Source: UBA2357 sp046295975 (GTDB taxonomy: Bacteria > Pseudomonadota > Gammaproteobacteria > Burkholderiales > Rhodocyclaceae). Taken from it: a DNA stretch of 64,000 bases. Below are positions 41,114 to 48,566 of this stretch, in pieces (positions within the stretch are counted from its first letter, which is position 1; each line of letters starts with the position of its first letter). The position numbers and the translations under genes were made by a program. The DNA lies in the NCBI GenBank assembly GCA_046295975.1, contig JBKBMG010000010.1, forward strand, positions 50,927-114,926. Direction: 5' to 3'. A model generated the notes under the pieces. The model did no database searches. It was not told the DNA's origin and worked only from the letters and a program-made list of their open reading frames with translations.

Positions 41114-41959
41114 ATGACGCCATCCGAAACACCTCGCCGCTGCCACGCCCTTCGCCACGGGGTCTTCCGTCAGCCGTCGCGTGCGGACGTACGGGCCTTG
41201 CTCGTTTCACTTGCCCTCGCACTGCTGCCACCGGGATCATCCGCCGCCACGGCCGACGACGACCCGCTGGGCTCGTCGCGCTGGGGTGACATGCGCAAGC
41301 TGCTGTTTGCCGGCGACGCGAAGGTGGTGTTCGACGAGCGGGTGGTGGTGAGCGCACCGGGTATTGCCGAGGACGCCCTCAACGTGCCGGTATCGGTGGA
41401 TGCCGGCAATCTCGCAGGCGTGGAAGAAGTAGTGGTATTCGTCGACTTCAACCCCATCGTCGAAGCCCTGCGTTTCGAGCCCGGCAGCGCACGGCCCAGC
41501 CTGGGATTTCGCCTCAAACTGCAACAGTCCTCGCCGATCCGCGCCGCCGCGCGTACCGCCGACGGGGTGTGGCGAGTGGGCGGTCGCTGGGTCACCGCCA
41601 CCGGCGGCGGCTGCACCCTGCCGTCCACCGGTTCCGGCTCCGCCGAGTGGCAGGAACGGCTCAACGAAGTCAGCGGCCGCATCTGGCCCAAGGTGGATGG
41701 CGGCGAGCGCGTTCGGCTGCGCATCATCCATCCCATGGATACCGGCCTGGCGGCTGGCATCCCGGTCTTCCACATCGACACCCTCGAGTTCGCAGGCGCC
41801 GACGGTGCACACCTGATGCGCATCCACCCATTCGAGCCGGTGTCCGAGAATCCCAGCTTCACCGTCGACCTGCCACCCGGTCGAAGCAGCGGCGGAAAGG
41901 TACGCATTGAAGGCCGGGACAACAACGGCAACCGCATCGACGCCTGGGTGACGCCATGA
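41114..41959 (+). CDS. Quinoprotein-associated SoxYZ-like carrier protein
   Basis: The 281-residue exported protein has a signal segment about 27-47 (ALLVSLALALLPPGSSAA). A SoxY-like part (about 55-170) ends in GGGCTLP (Cys167), the counterpart of the SoxY swinging-arm cysteine. A SoxZ-like part (about 185-281) contains RLRIIHPMDTG and GGKVRIEGRDNNG. Such fusions occur only near quinoprotein systems, and their cargo is unknown. The start follows the sigma-54 promoter at the right distance. It overlaps the next gene by 4 bases. Confidence 0.87.
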   Translation: MTPSETPRRCHALRHGVFRQPSRADVRALLVSLALALLPPGSSAATADDDPLGSSRWGDMRKLLFAGDAKVVFDERVVVSAPGIAEDALNVPVSVDAGNLAGVEEVVVFVDFNPIVEALRFEPGSARPSLGFRLKLQQSSPIRAAARTADGVWRVGGRWVTATGGGCTLPSTGSGSAEWQERLNEVSGRIWPKVDGGERVRLRIIHPMDTGLAAGIPVFHIDTLEFAGADGAHLMRIHPFEPVSENPSFTVDLPPGRSSGGKVRIEGRDNNGNRIDAWVTP

Positions 41960-43026
41960 CGAACACACCCGACGCCACTGAGGCATCCGCCAGGCTGCCC
42001 ATCCGGCGGCCTGCGGTCGCGCCCGATCGACGATACGCGGCAGCCCTCGGCGCACAGCTGCGGCCAGGGCACGTGCTGCTCATGTTGATGGCGCTGATGG
42101 CACTGATGGCCCTGACCGGGCAACGCCCAGTGCTGGCCGGCGGCGCGCCCCAGGGCTTCGACTACCGTCTCACGCCGCGCGAACTGGCACCCGGCGTGCA
42201 TGTGCTGACCGGCACGACAGAGGACGTCTCTGCGCGCAACGGCGGCAACATCGTCAACACCGGGTTTCTGGTCGGCAAGACCGGCATCGTGGTGATCGAC
42301 ACCGGCCCCTCCCGCCGCTACGGCGAACAAATGCTTGCCGCGATCCGCCGGGTCAGCCCGCTGCCGGTGGTGCTGACGCTCAACACCCACCACCACCCCG
42401 ACCACTTCCTGGGCAACCAGGCCTTTCCCGCGGACACCCTGGCCGCCCTGCCCGATACCGTGGCGGGCATCCGCGACGAGGGCGAGACCTTCAACGACAA
42501 CCTGTACCGCCTCGCCGGTGACTGGATGCGCGGCACCGAAGTGGTCGCACCGCGCCAGCACGTGACTCCGGGACGCCGCATGGTGGGCGGTCGCGACATC
42601 GAGCTGCGGGCGCTGTCCGGGCATACCGGCGCCGACCTGGTGGTCATCGACCACGCGAGCGGCGTCGTCTTCGCCGGCGACCTGCTGTTCCACGACCGCA
42701 CGCCGACCACCCCGCATGCCGACATCGCGCGCTGGCTGGCCTCGCTGGCCGAACTCGAAACCCTACCGGCCCGCCTGTGGGTACCGGGCCACGGCGAGCC
42801 GGTGCCCGACCTCTCCGCCCATCGCCAGACCGCCGACTACCTGAACTGGCTCGCCCAGCGCGTGACGGACGGCGCCGCAGCGGGGCTGGACATGACGGAA
42901 CTGCTCGCGCAGCCGGTTCCCGAGCGTTTCCGGGGGCTCGCCGAAATCGACACCGAGTACCGGCGTTCGGTCATGCACCTGTTTCCCGCAGCCGAGCAGG
43001 CTGCGCTGGAGCGGCGCGCACCATGA
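41956..43026 (+). CDS. Quinoprotein relay zinc metallohydrolase (metallo-beta-lactamase fold)
   Basis: The 356-residue exported protein has a hydrophobic leader centred on about 33-55 (MLLMLMALMALMALTG). A metallo-beta-lactamase domain follows with HHHPDH (145-150), HTGADLVVIDHASGVVFAGDLLFHDR and VPGHGEP supplying the two-zinc site. Hydrolases of this group travel with SoxYZ-like carriers and PQQ dehydrogenases, suggesting they act on a carrier-bound intermediate. The ATGA overlaps on both sides show tight coupling in a three-gene operon. Confidence 0.88.
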   Translation: MTNTPDATEASARLPIRRPAVAPDRRYAAALGAQLRPGHVLLMLMALMALMALTGQRPVLAGGAPQGFDYRLTPRELAPGVHVLTGTTEDVSARNGGNIVNTGFLVGKTGIVVIDTGPSRRYGEQMLAAIRRVSPLPVVLTLNTHHHPDHFLGNQAFPADTLAALPDTVAGIRDEGETFNDNLYRLAGDWMRGTEVVAPRQHVTPGRRMVGGRDIELRALSGHTGADLVVIDHASGVVFAGDLLFHDRTPTTPHADIARWLASLAELETLPARLWVPGHGEPVPDLSAHRQTADYLNWLAQRVTDGAAAGLDMTELLAQPVPERFRGLAEIDTEYRRSVMHLFPAAEQAALERRAP

Positions 43027-43559
43027 GGGAGGCAGGCGCACTGGCCGTGGCCGCCGGGCTGGCCTTGGGCTGTGTGATCGGCATCGGTCTCGCGGATGCG
43101 CAGACCGCCTGCATCGGGGTGACGGGGGCCGAGGTGACGGACCCCGGAGCAACGAACAAGGTGCGCACCGAGCGGATCGCCGGCACCAACTTCGCTGCCG
43201 CACGCGAAGCGCTGCAGGATGCCATGCTCGGCCAGGGGCTCAACGCCCCCACGGTCAGCCACTTCGGGCGGATGCTGACGCGCACCGCCGGCGACCTTGG
43301 CCACCCTCAGGATTTGTACGACGAAGCGGAGATCTTCACCTTCTGCAGCGCAGCGGTCGCCGCCCGGGTGGTGGCGTCGGCACGCGAACACATCGCCTGG
43401 TGTCCGCTGTCGATCGCGCTCTACAGTCTGCCCGACCGCCCAGGCGAAGTCGTGATCGCCTACCGTCCACCGCCCACCTCCACTCCTGGCGGTCGCCTGG
43501 CCGCGGAGTTCATGGACCGTATCACCAAGGACACCCGCAATGCCCTGGGTGGGCGCTGA
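43023..43559 (+). CDS. Exported DUF302-like protein of the quinoprotein operon
   Basis: The 178-residue protein has a leader (about 1-27, ending LADAQT). Its body includes EIFTFCSAAVAARVVASAREHIAWCPLSIALYSLPD and VVIAYRPPP, which resembles the DUF302 fold. Two cysteines stand at the domain centre and one follows the signal peptide. The ATG overlaps the metallohydrolase stop by 4 bases. Function unknown; operon position ties it to the SoxYZ-like carrier. Confidence 0.78.
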   Translation: MREAGALAVAAGLALGCVIGIGLADAQTACIGVTGAEVTDPGATNKVRTERIAGTNFAAAREALQDAMLGQGLNAPTVSHFGRMLTRTAGDLGHPQDLYDEAEIFTFCSAAVAARVVASAREHIAWCPLSIALYSLPDRPGEVVIAYRPPPTSTPGGRLAAEFMDRITKDTRNALGGR

Positions 43560-43562
43560 TCG

Positions 43563-45596
43563 TCAGCTCATCCGGCCAAGCTTGCGATACAAGGTGTTGC
43601 GGCTGACCCCCAGCCGCCTAGCGGCGGCCGAAACATTGCCCTTTACCTCGCGCATGACGGCCGCGATCGCGGCGAGTTCGACCTCGTCCAGACTGCGGGC
43701 GGCCGTCTCCGGCTCGGACAGCGGTGGCACGACCGAACGCTCGACAAAGGCCGGCGCATCACGGCGCGCCCCGCGCTCGCCGTCGGATTCGGCGCCAAAC
43801 AACTCTTCGGGCAGATGCAGCGACTCGATCTGGTGCTCGTCGTCGTCCAGCAAGGCCGCCGCAACGCGGATGACGCTGTGCAACTGGCGAATGTTGCCGG
43901 GCCAGGGATAGTGCTCGAAAAAACGCATGACTTCTGGCGAGATCGTAATCGCCTCGCGGCCCGAATCGACCGCCTCGGCGTCGAGCATGCGCTGGACCAG
44001 AATCGCAATGTCGCCGCGCTCGCGCAAGGGCGGCAGGGTGACGGTGAGGCCATTGACGCGGTAGTACAAGTCCTCGCGGAATTCGCCATTCGCCACCGCA
44101 TCGCGCAGGACACGATGGGTCGCACACACCAGCGAAATGTCCACGGGAATCGACTTCAGCCCGCCTACCGGCGTCACGCTGCGCTCCTGCAGCACCCGCA
44201 GCAAGCGCGTCTGCATGGACAAAGGCATGTCGCCGATCTCGTCCAGGAACAGCGTACCGCCATGTGCCTGCTGGACCTTGCCGATCGCCCCTTCGCGACG
44301 GGCGCCGGTGAACGCGCCGCCGACATAACCGAACAGTTCGGACTCGATCAGGTTTTCCGGGATCGCCGCGCAGTTGAGCGGCACGAACGGTCCGCCCGCC
44401 CGCGCACTGCTATGGTGGAAGGCGCGTGCGAACAATTCCTTGCCTACGCCCGACTCGCCCTGGATGAGTAAGGGGATGTCCTTGCCGCCGATGCGCCTGG
44501 CACGGTCGATCGCACGCTGCAGACGCTCGTCGCCGGTGGCGAGGGACGCCAGCGACAGCCCCTCCCGGGCGGCCGGCTGGCGGACCACCGAGCGCGCGCC
44601 CGGATGGCGCGGCCGTGCGTCCGACTCGGCCGCCCCCGCCGAGGGGTTGGCCAGCACCAACGGACGCAGGCTGCGCACCTGAACATACAGCTCGCCGCCA
44701 CGGCGCAGGTCGAGCCGCACCAAGGCATTGGGCGCCGTCTGGGCACGGTCGAGAATCGCGCCGAAGCCGAGTTTGAACAGCTCGGCGAAGCCCGCTTCCG
44801 CAGCTTTGCCGGTATGCGCCTGCAGCCACTGCCGCGCCGCCGGATTGGCACCCAGCAGACTGCCATCGGGACTCAGTGCAATCAGCCCCTCCTGCAGGCT
44901 GCCCAGGTATTCGGGCCGCGGGTGAAAGGCGATCAGGATGTCCTTGCCGAACTCCGACTCGAACAGGCGCTTTTCCAGCAACTGCACCGACAGTCTTGCC
45001 AGCCCCAGGGTATGTCTCTGCGGATTGCGATAATCGCCGGAAATGTCGAACACGCCCGCCAGACGACCGTGAACGTCGAAGATCGGCGACGCGCAGCAGG
45101 CGAGAAAGACATTGCGGTCAAGATAATGCTCTGAGCCGAAGACCTCGACCGGGCGTTGTTCGAGCAGGGTGGTGCCGATTCCGTTGGTGCCACGCTTGGC
45201 CTCGCTCCAGCAAGCGCCGGGCTGCAGCGCCACGCGTTCGGCGCGATCCACGAAACTGGCATCGCCCAGGCTGTGGATGATCATTCCGTCGAGGTCGGCC
45301 AGGATCACCATACTGCCCGAGGCGCGGATCTGCTCGAACACGTGCTCCATTACGCCGCTGGCGAGTTCCAATAGGCGTGCGCTGCGCGCGCGCGACGCCT
45401 CGAGTTGCACACGGCTGGCAATTTCCACCGCGTTGGTCGAATCGTGCTCCAGCCCACCCTCGCGGCAACGCGTCCACGACCGGAGAATGACCGGAGACAG
45501 ATCCTCTTCCGGCACCACACCCTGGTTGAAGAATTTTTCCCGCGCAAGCGACAGGCGGTCGTCGCGCGGCTCCCGTACCTGGGGTACAGCCATCAT
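43563..45596 (-). CDS. AcoR-type sigma-54 dependent activator, second copy
   Basis: The 677-residue regulator starts at ATG 45596 (MMAVPQVREPRDDRLSLAREK) behind GAGGA; the open frame continues upstream, but that part is not protein-like. Same architecture as the regulator at 28193-30250: GAF-like sensor, AAA+ domain with GESGVGKE and GAFTGA, and a Fis-type C-terminus (NVSAAARRLGVSRNTLYRKLGRMS). Long identical stretches across the sensor domain suggest related ligands. The differing part is the linker before the AAA+ domain. Likely targets are the neighbouring sigma-54 promoters. Confidence 0.92.
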   Translation of the reverse strand: MMAVPQVREPRDDRLSLAREKFFNQGVVPEEDLSPVILRSWTRCREGGLEHDSTNAVEIASRVQLEASRARSARLLELASGVMEHVFEQIRASGSMVILADLDGMIIHSLGDASFVDRAERVALQPGACWSEAKRGTNGIGTTLLEQRPVEVFGSEHYLDRNVFLACCASPIFDVHGRLAGVFDISGDYRNPQRHTLGLARLSVQLLEKRLFESEFGKDILIAFHPRPEYLGSLQEGLIALSPDGSLLGANPAARQWLQAHTGKAAEAGFAELFKLGFGAILDRAQTAPNALVRLDLRRGGELYVQVRSLRPLVLANPSAGAAESDARPRHPGARSVVRQPAAREGLSLASLATGDERLQRAIDRARRIGGKDIPLLIQGESGVGKELFARAFHHSSARAGGPFVPLNCAAIPENLIESELFGYVGGAFTGARREGAIGKVQQAHGGTLFLDEIGDMPLSMQTRLLRVLQERSVTPVGGLKSIPVDISLVCATHRVLRDAVANGEFREDLYYRVNGLTVTLPPLRERGDIAILVQRMLDAEAVDSGREAITISPEVMRFFEHYPWPGNIRQLHSVIRVAAALLDDDEHQIESLHLPEELFGAESDGERGARRDAPAFVERSVVPPLSEPETAARSLDEVELAAIAAVMREVKGNVSAAARRLGVSRNTLYRKLGRMS

Positions 45597-45785
45597 CTCC
45601 TCGTCCTCCTCGGGATGTCGGTTCCACTCGGCTTCGCCTGCGCGGCCATCCGACCCCGCCCGTCGCCCCCTCCTGAAACTCGTAACCAAGGCCGAACCGT
45701 CAGGCCGGGCACACTTGCCGCCGACGGGAACACGGTCGCATCCTCGGAATAGCGCTTTATGCGCCTTCTTGTAATGGTAGTGTTC

Positions 45786-45821
45786 AAAAAAGTAGCATCT
45801 GCCCAAGATTGACGCAAATCG
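45786..45821 (-). promoter_or_regulatory. Shared bipartite element / probable promoter of the second AcoR-type regulator
   Basis: AAAAAGTAGCA and GCAAATCG are 16 bases apart, the same blocks and spacing as at 30369-30403. On the minus strand it reads TTGCGT, 17 bases, TACTTT with extended TGC. It lies about 190 bases before the regulator ATG. Confidence 0.65.
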
Positions 45822-46381
45822 ACAAGCGCAACAACAACGCTCGCAGCGCCCGCCGTGGCACCGATCTGCCGGACCACATCGACCGCGCAGGCGCAGGCAT
45901 AACCAGCCAATGCCAACCAAGGCCAGCCAATGCGAGCGATTGCACGCCCTGGCCCGCCGTAGCCGCTGCTGCCCAGCCGCGGCAACCGTACCGCCATCGT
46001 TATCGCGTCGCTTTGGGACAAGTGCGCCACGACGGATTCTGGCACAACGGTTGCATTGCGTGGACCCGGTTCGTGTGCCGGTCGCCGCGATGGCGTTCAT
46101 GCCGGGCTACCTGACGCACTTCGGCAATGGCCGGCAGCACATGCGTGTCCTCCTCCCACACACATTGTGCCGAGACGCCGTAATCGAAGTGCCGTCACGC
46201 GGCGTCAGCCGCAGTGTTTCCCGTGACATCGCTTCCAGTTGCGGCGACCGGCACACCGAGCCGCCCCGCCGGCAAGCGCAGCCCCCTGCGCTGGCCGGTT
46301 CAACTGCACTGCAACGCCGTACGATGGCATCGCCGCACGAGAACACCCCTCAACAACATCTATTCTCAGGAGATGGACGCC
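45822..46381. other. Long gene-free region upstream of the formate dehydrogenase cluster
   Basis: No convincing coding region. An 11-base direct repeat CCAGCCAATGC occurs at 45903 and 45923, a 20-base period. It lies about 120 bases before a sigma-54 promoter at 46040 and is a candidate activator-binding pair. About 315 bases of untranslated leader would follow that promoter before the next likely gene. A small ORF beginning near 46090 lacks a ribosome-binding site and protein-like composition. Confidence 0.5.
46040..46055 (+). promoter_or_regulatory. Sigma-54 promoter, probably for the formate dehydrogenase unit
   Basis: TGGCACA-ACGG-TTGCA has 10 bases between GG and GC and matches the consensus well. 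The nearest downstream gene is the small protein at 46382, so the leader would be unusually long; that is the weak point. Confidence 0.75.
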
Positions 46382-46750
46382 ATGGATAGCCTGCCGCTGA
46401 CACCGATTCCCACCGACTCGGTCCTGCGTCGTCATTTCGAGCAACTCGCCCGCAGCCTCGGCCTGCCCGGCAGCCTGCCGCAGGACTCCATCCAGGTGCG
46501 CCATTATCTGCAGACGCTGGACGCGCGCAGCACACGTTCTGCCGCAGCAGGCGCACAAGCCGTCGAAGCCCGGCACCAGCGCCCGGCGCCGACCCGTTCA
46601 GGCAACGGTGCCGAACACGAATCTGCCTCGCGCCTGCTGCGCACCCATACCGAACCGCGCCCCGAACCACGGCCGAGCGTCACCGCCGCGCCCGCGCCCG
46701 AGCCGCGCAGTTGGCTCGCACGGCTCATCGACCGGATCGCCGGCCGTTGA
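46382..46750 (+). CDS. Small unknown protein before formate dehydrogenase
   Basis: A 122-residue protein starting MDSLPLTPIPTDSVLRRHFE. An AGGAGA site lies 8 bases before this ATG; another ATG 9 bases earlier overlaps the site and is less likely. The first 45 residues look folded (LRRHFEQLARSLGLPGSLPQ). The rest is Ala/Pro/Arg-rich, with a final amphipathic helix WLARLIDRIAGR. No recognised family. It is 61 bases before the formate dehydrogenase genes in the same direction. Confidence 0.7.
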   Translation: MDSLPLTPIPTDSVLRRHFEQLARSLGLPGSLPQDSIQVRHYLQTLDARSTRSAAAGAQAVEARHQRPAPTRSGNGAEHESASRLLRTHTEPRPEPRPSVTAAPAPEPRSWLARLIDRIAGR

Positions 46751-46811
46751 GCGGCCTGGGCGAGCCGGCTGAACTCAACATCCAGACTCCCAACCCCGGA
46801 AACCACATTTG

Positions 46812-48566
46812 ATGCACACCCCCGCCACCACGTCCAAGCGCACCGCGCCCCGCCCCACACAGCGCGGCCGTCAGCTCTGTCCGCAAGCCCAATCCGAAAT
46901 CGAGACCCTGCTGCACGGACGCCCCCGTGCACGGGACGAGTTGATCGAGCACTTGCACGCGATCCAGGATGCCTTTGGCAGCCTCTCCCTGGCGCACCTG
47001 CAGGCGCTCGCCCACTGGATGAAGCTGCCGATGGCGGCGGTGTATGAAACGGCCACGTTCTATGCCCACTTCGACATCGTGCGCGAGAATGAATCCGCCC
47101 CGCCGGCGGTGACGATCCGGGTATGCGACTCACTGTCGTGCCAACTGGCCGGCGCCCAGGCCTTGCACGAGGCCTTGGCGCAGACGCTGGACCCCGCCCA
47201 GGTGCGCGTAGTGCGCGCCCCCTGCATGGGCCGTTGCGACCAGGCGCCGGTGGCCGAGGTTGGCCACCGTCACGTAGGCAGCGTCACGCCGGCAACAGTG
47301 CACACGCTGCTCGAAACCGCTGCCCAGGACCACGCCGCGCTCGAACCCGAGTTGCCCGCCTGGCAGGGCCTGGCAGACTATCGCGCAGCGGGCGGCTATG
47401 CCCTGCTCGACGACGTGCGGCGCGGCGCCGTGAGCTTCGAGGCGCTCAGCCAACTACTGCAACAGGCCGGCCTGCGTGGTCTGGGCGGTGCCGGCTTTCC
47501 GACCTGGCGCAAATGGCAGTTCGTCCGCGCCGAACCCGCCCCGCGCTTCCTGGTGATCAACGCCGACGAAGGCGAGCCAGGCACCTTCAAGGACCGCGTC
47601 TATCTCGAACAAGCGCCCCATCGCTTTCTGGAGGGTGCGCTGGTCAGCGCCTGGGCGGTCGAGGCCGCAGCCATCTACATCTATCTGCGCGACGAGTACC
47701 CCGGTCTGCACAAGGTGCTGCGCGCCGCCATCGCCGAGGCGGAGGCCGCCGGCCTGACCGCGCCCGGCTTCATCGTGCTGCGTCGTGGCGCCGGGGCCTA
47801 CATCTGCGGTGAAGAGTCGGCGCTGATCGAGTCGCTCGAAGGCAAGCCGGGCAAACCCCGCCATCGCCCGCCCTTCGTCGCCCAGAAAGGCCTGTTCGAC
47901 CGCCCGACGCTGGTGAACAACGTCGAGACGGTGTATTGGATTCCCCTGCTGCACGCCCACGGCGCCGAGTGGTTCGCCGGCCAGGGACGCAACGGCCGCC
48001 ACGGCCTGCGCAGCTTCTCGGTATCGGGGCGGGTGAAGCGCCCCGGCGTGCATCTGGCACCCGCCGGCATCACCTTGGGCGAACTGCTCGACGAGTACTG
48101 TGGCGGCATGCAGGACGGCCACCAACTGCTTGCCTACCTGCCCGGCGGCGCCTCCGGCGGCATTCTGCCGGCCCGTCTCGCCGACCTCCCGCTCGACTTC
48201 GACACCCTGCAGGCGCAGGGCTGCTTCATAGGTTCCGCAGCAATCATCGTGGTTTCCGACCAGGACGACCTGCGGGCAGTGGCAGCCAACCTGATGGCCT
48301 TCTTCGCCGACGAATCCTGTGGTCAATGCACCCCTTGCCGGGTCGGCACTGAAAAGATGCTGGCGCTGCTCGCACGCGACGACTGGAACGTCGAGCAACT
48401 CCAGCACCTGTCGCAGCTCATGCAGGACGCCTCGATCTGCGGCCTCGGCCAGGCCGCACCCAACCCGGTCACCAGCCTGCTGCGCCACTTTCCCGCGGAA
48501 CTCGCCCGTCAGGGCATCCGCCTCGTTCCGGCGCAGCCGGCCCCCGCCTGCGGGGACACCCAATGA
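46812..48566 (+). CDS. fdsB: NAD-dependent formate dehydrogenase, fused gamma-beta subunit (FdsG-FdsB)
   Basis: Diaphorase part of soluble formate dehydrogenase, 584 residues. The N-terminal NuoE/FdsG-like domain (about 15-165) holds a 2Fe-2S set (VCDSLSC and APCMGRC). The NuoF/FdsB-like domain (about 185-560) has the NADH/FMN motifs GLGGAGFPTWRKW and GAGAYICGEESALIESLEG, and a 4Fe-4S site ESCGQCTPCRVG. Fds complexes often keep these as two genes; here they are one continuous frame. The ATG at 46812 is chosen over an adjoining TTG. It overlaps the alpha gene by 4 bases. Confidence 0.92.
   Translation: MHTPATTSKRTAPRPTQRGRQLCPQAQSEIETLLHGRPRARDELIEHLHAIQDAFGSLSLAHLQALAHWMKLPMAAVYETATFYAHFDIVRENESAPPAVTIRVCDSLSCQLAGAQALHEALAQTLDPAQVRVVRAPCMGRCDQAPVAEVGHRHVGSVTPATVHTLLETAAQDHAALEPELPAWQGLADYRAAGGYALLDDVRRGAVSFEALSQLLQQAGLRGLGGAGFPTWRKWQFVRAEPAPRFLVINADEGEPGTFKDRVYLEQAPHRFLEGALVSAWAVEAAAIYIYLRDEYPGLHKVLRAAIAEAEAAGLTAPGFIVLRRGAGAYICGEESALIESLEGKPGKPRHRPPFVAQKGLFDRPTLVNNVETVYWIPLLHAHGAEWFAGQGRNGRHGLRSFSVSGRVKRPGVHLAPAGITLGELLDEYCGGMQDGHQLLAYLPGGASGGILPARLADLPLDFDTLQAQGCFIGSAAIIVVSDQDDLRAVAANLMAFFADESCGQCTPCRVGTEKMLALLARDDWNVEQLQHLSQLMQDASICGLGQAAPNPVTSLLRHFPAELARQGIRLVPAQPAPACGDTQ

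Noticed and set aside
43563..46100. 845-residue version of the second AcoR-type regulator
   Set aside because: The first 168 residues are Arg/Cys-rich and unlike protein, and would cross the shared promoter element; GAGGA marks 45596.
45910..46389. Coding region of 159 residues upstream of the formate dehydrogenase genes
   Set aside because: No ribosome-binding site, Arg/Ser/Pro-rich composition, overlaps the sigma-54 promoter.
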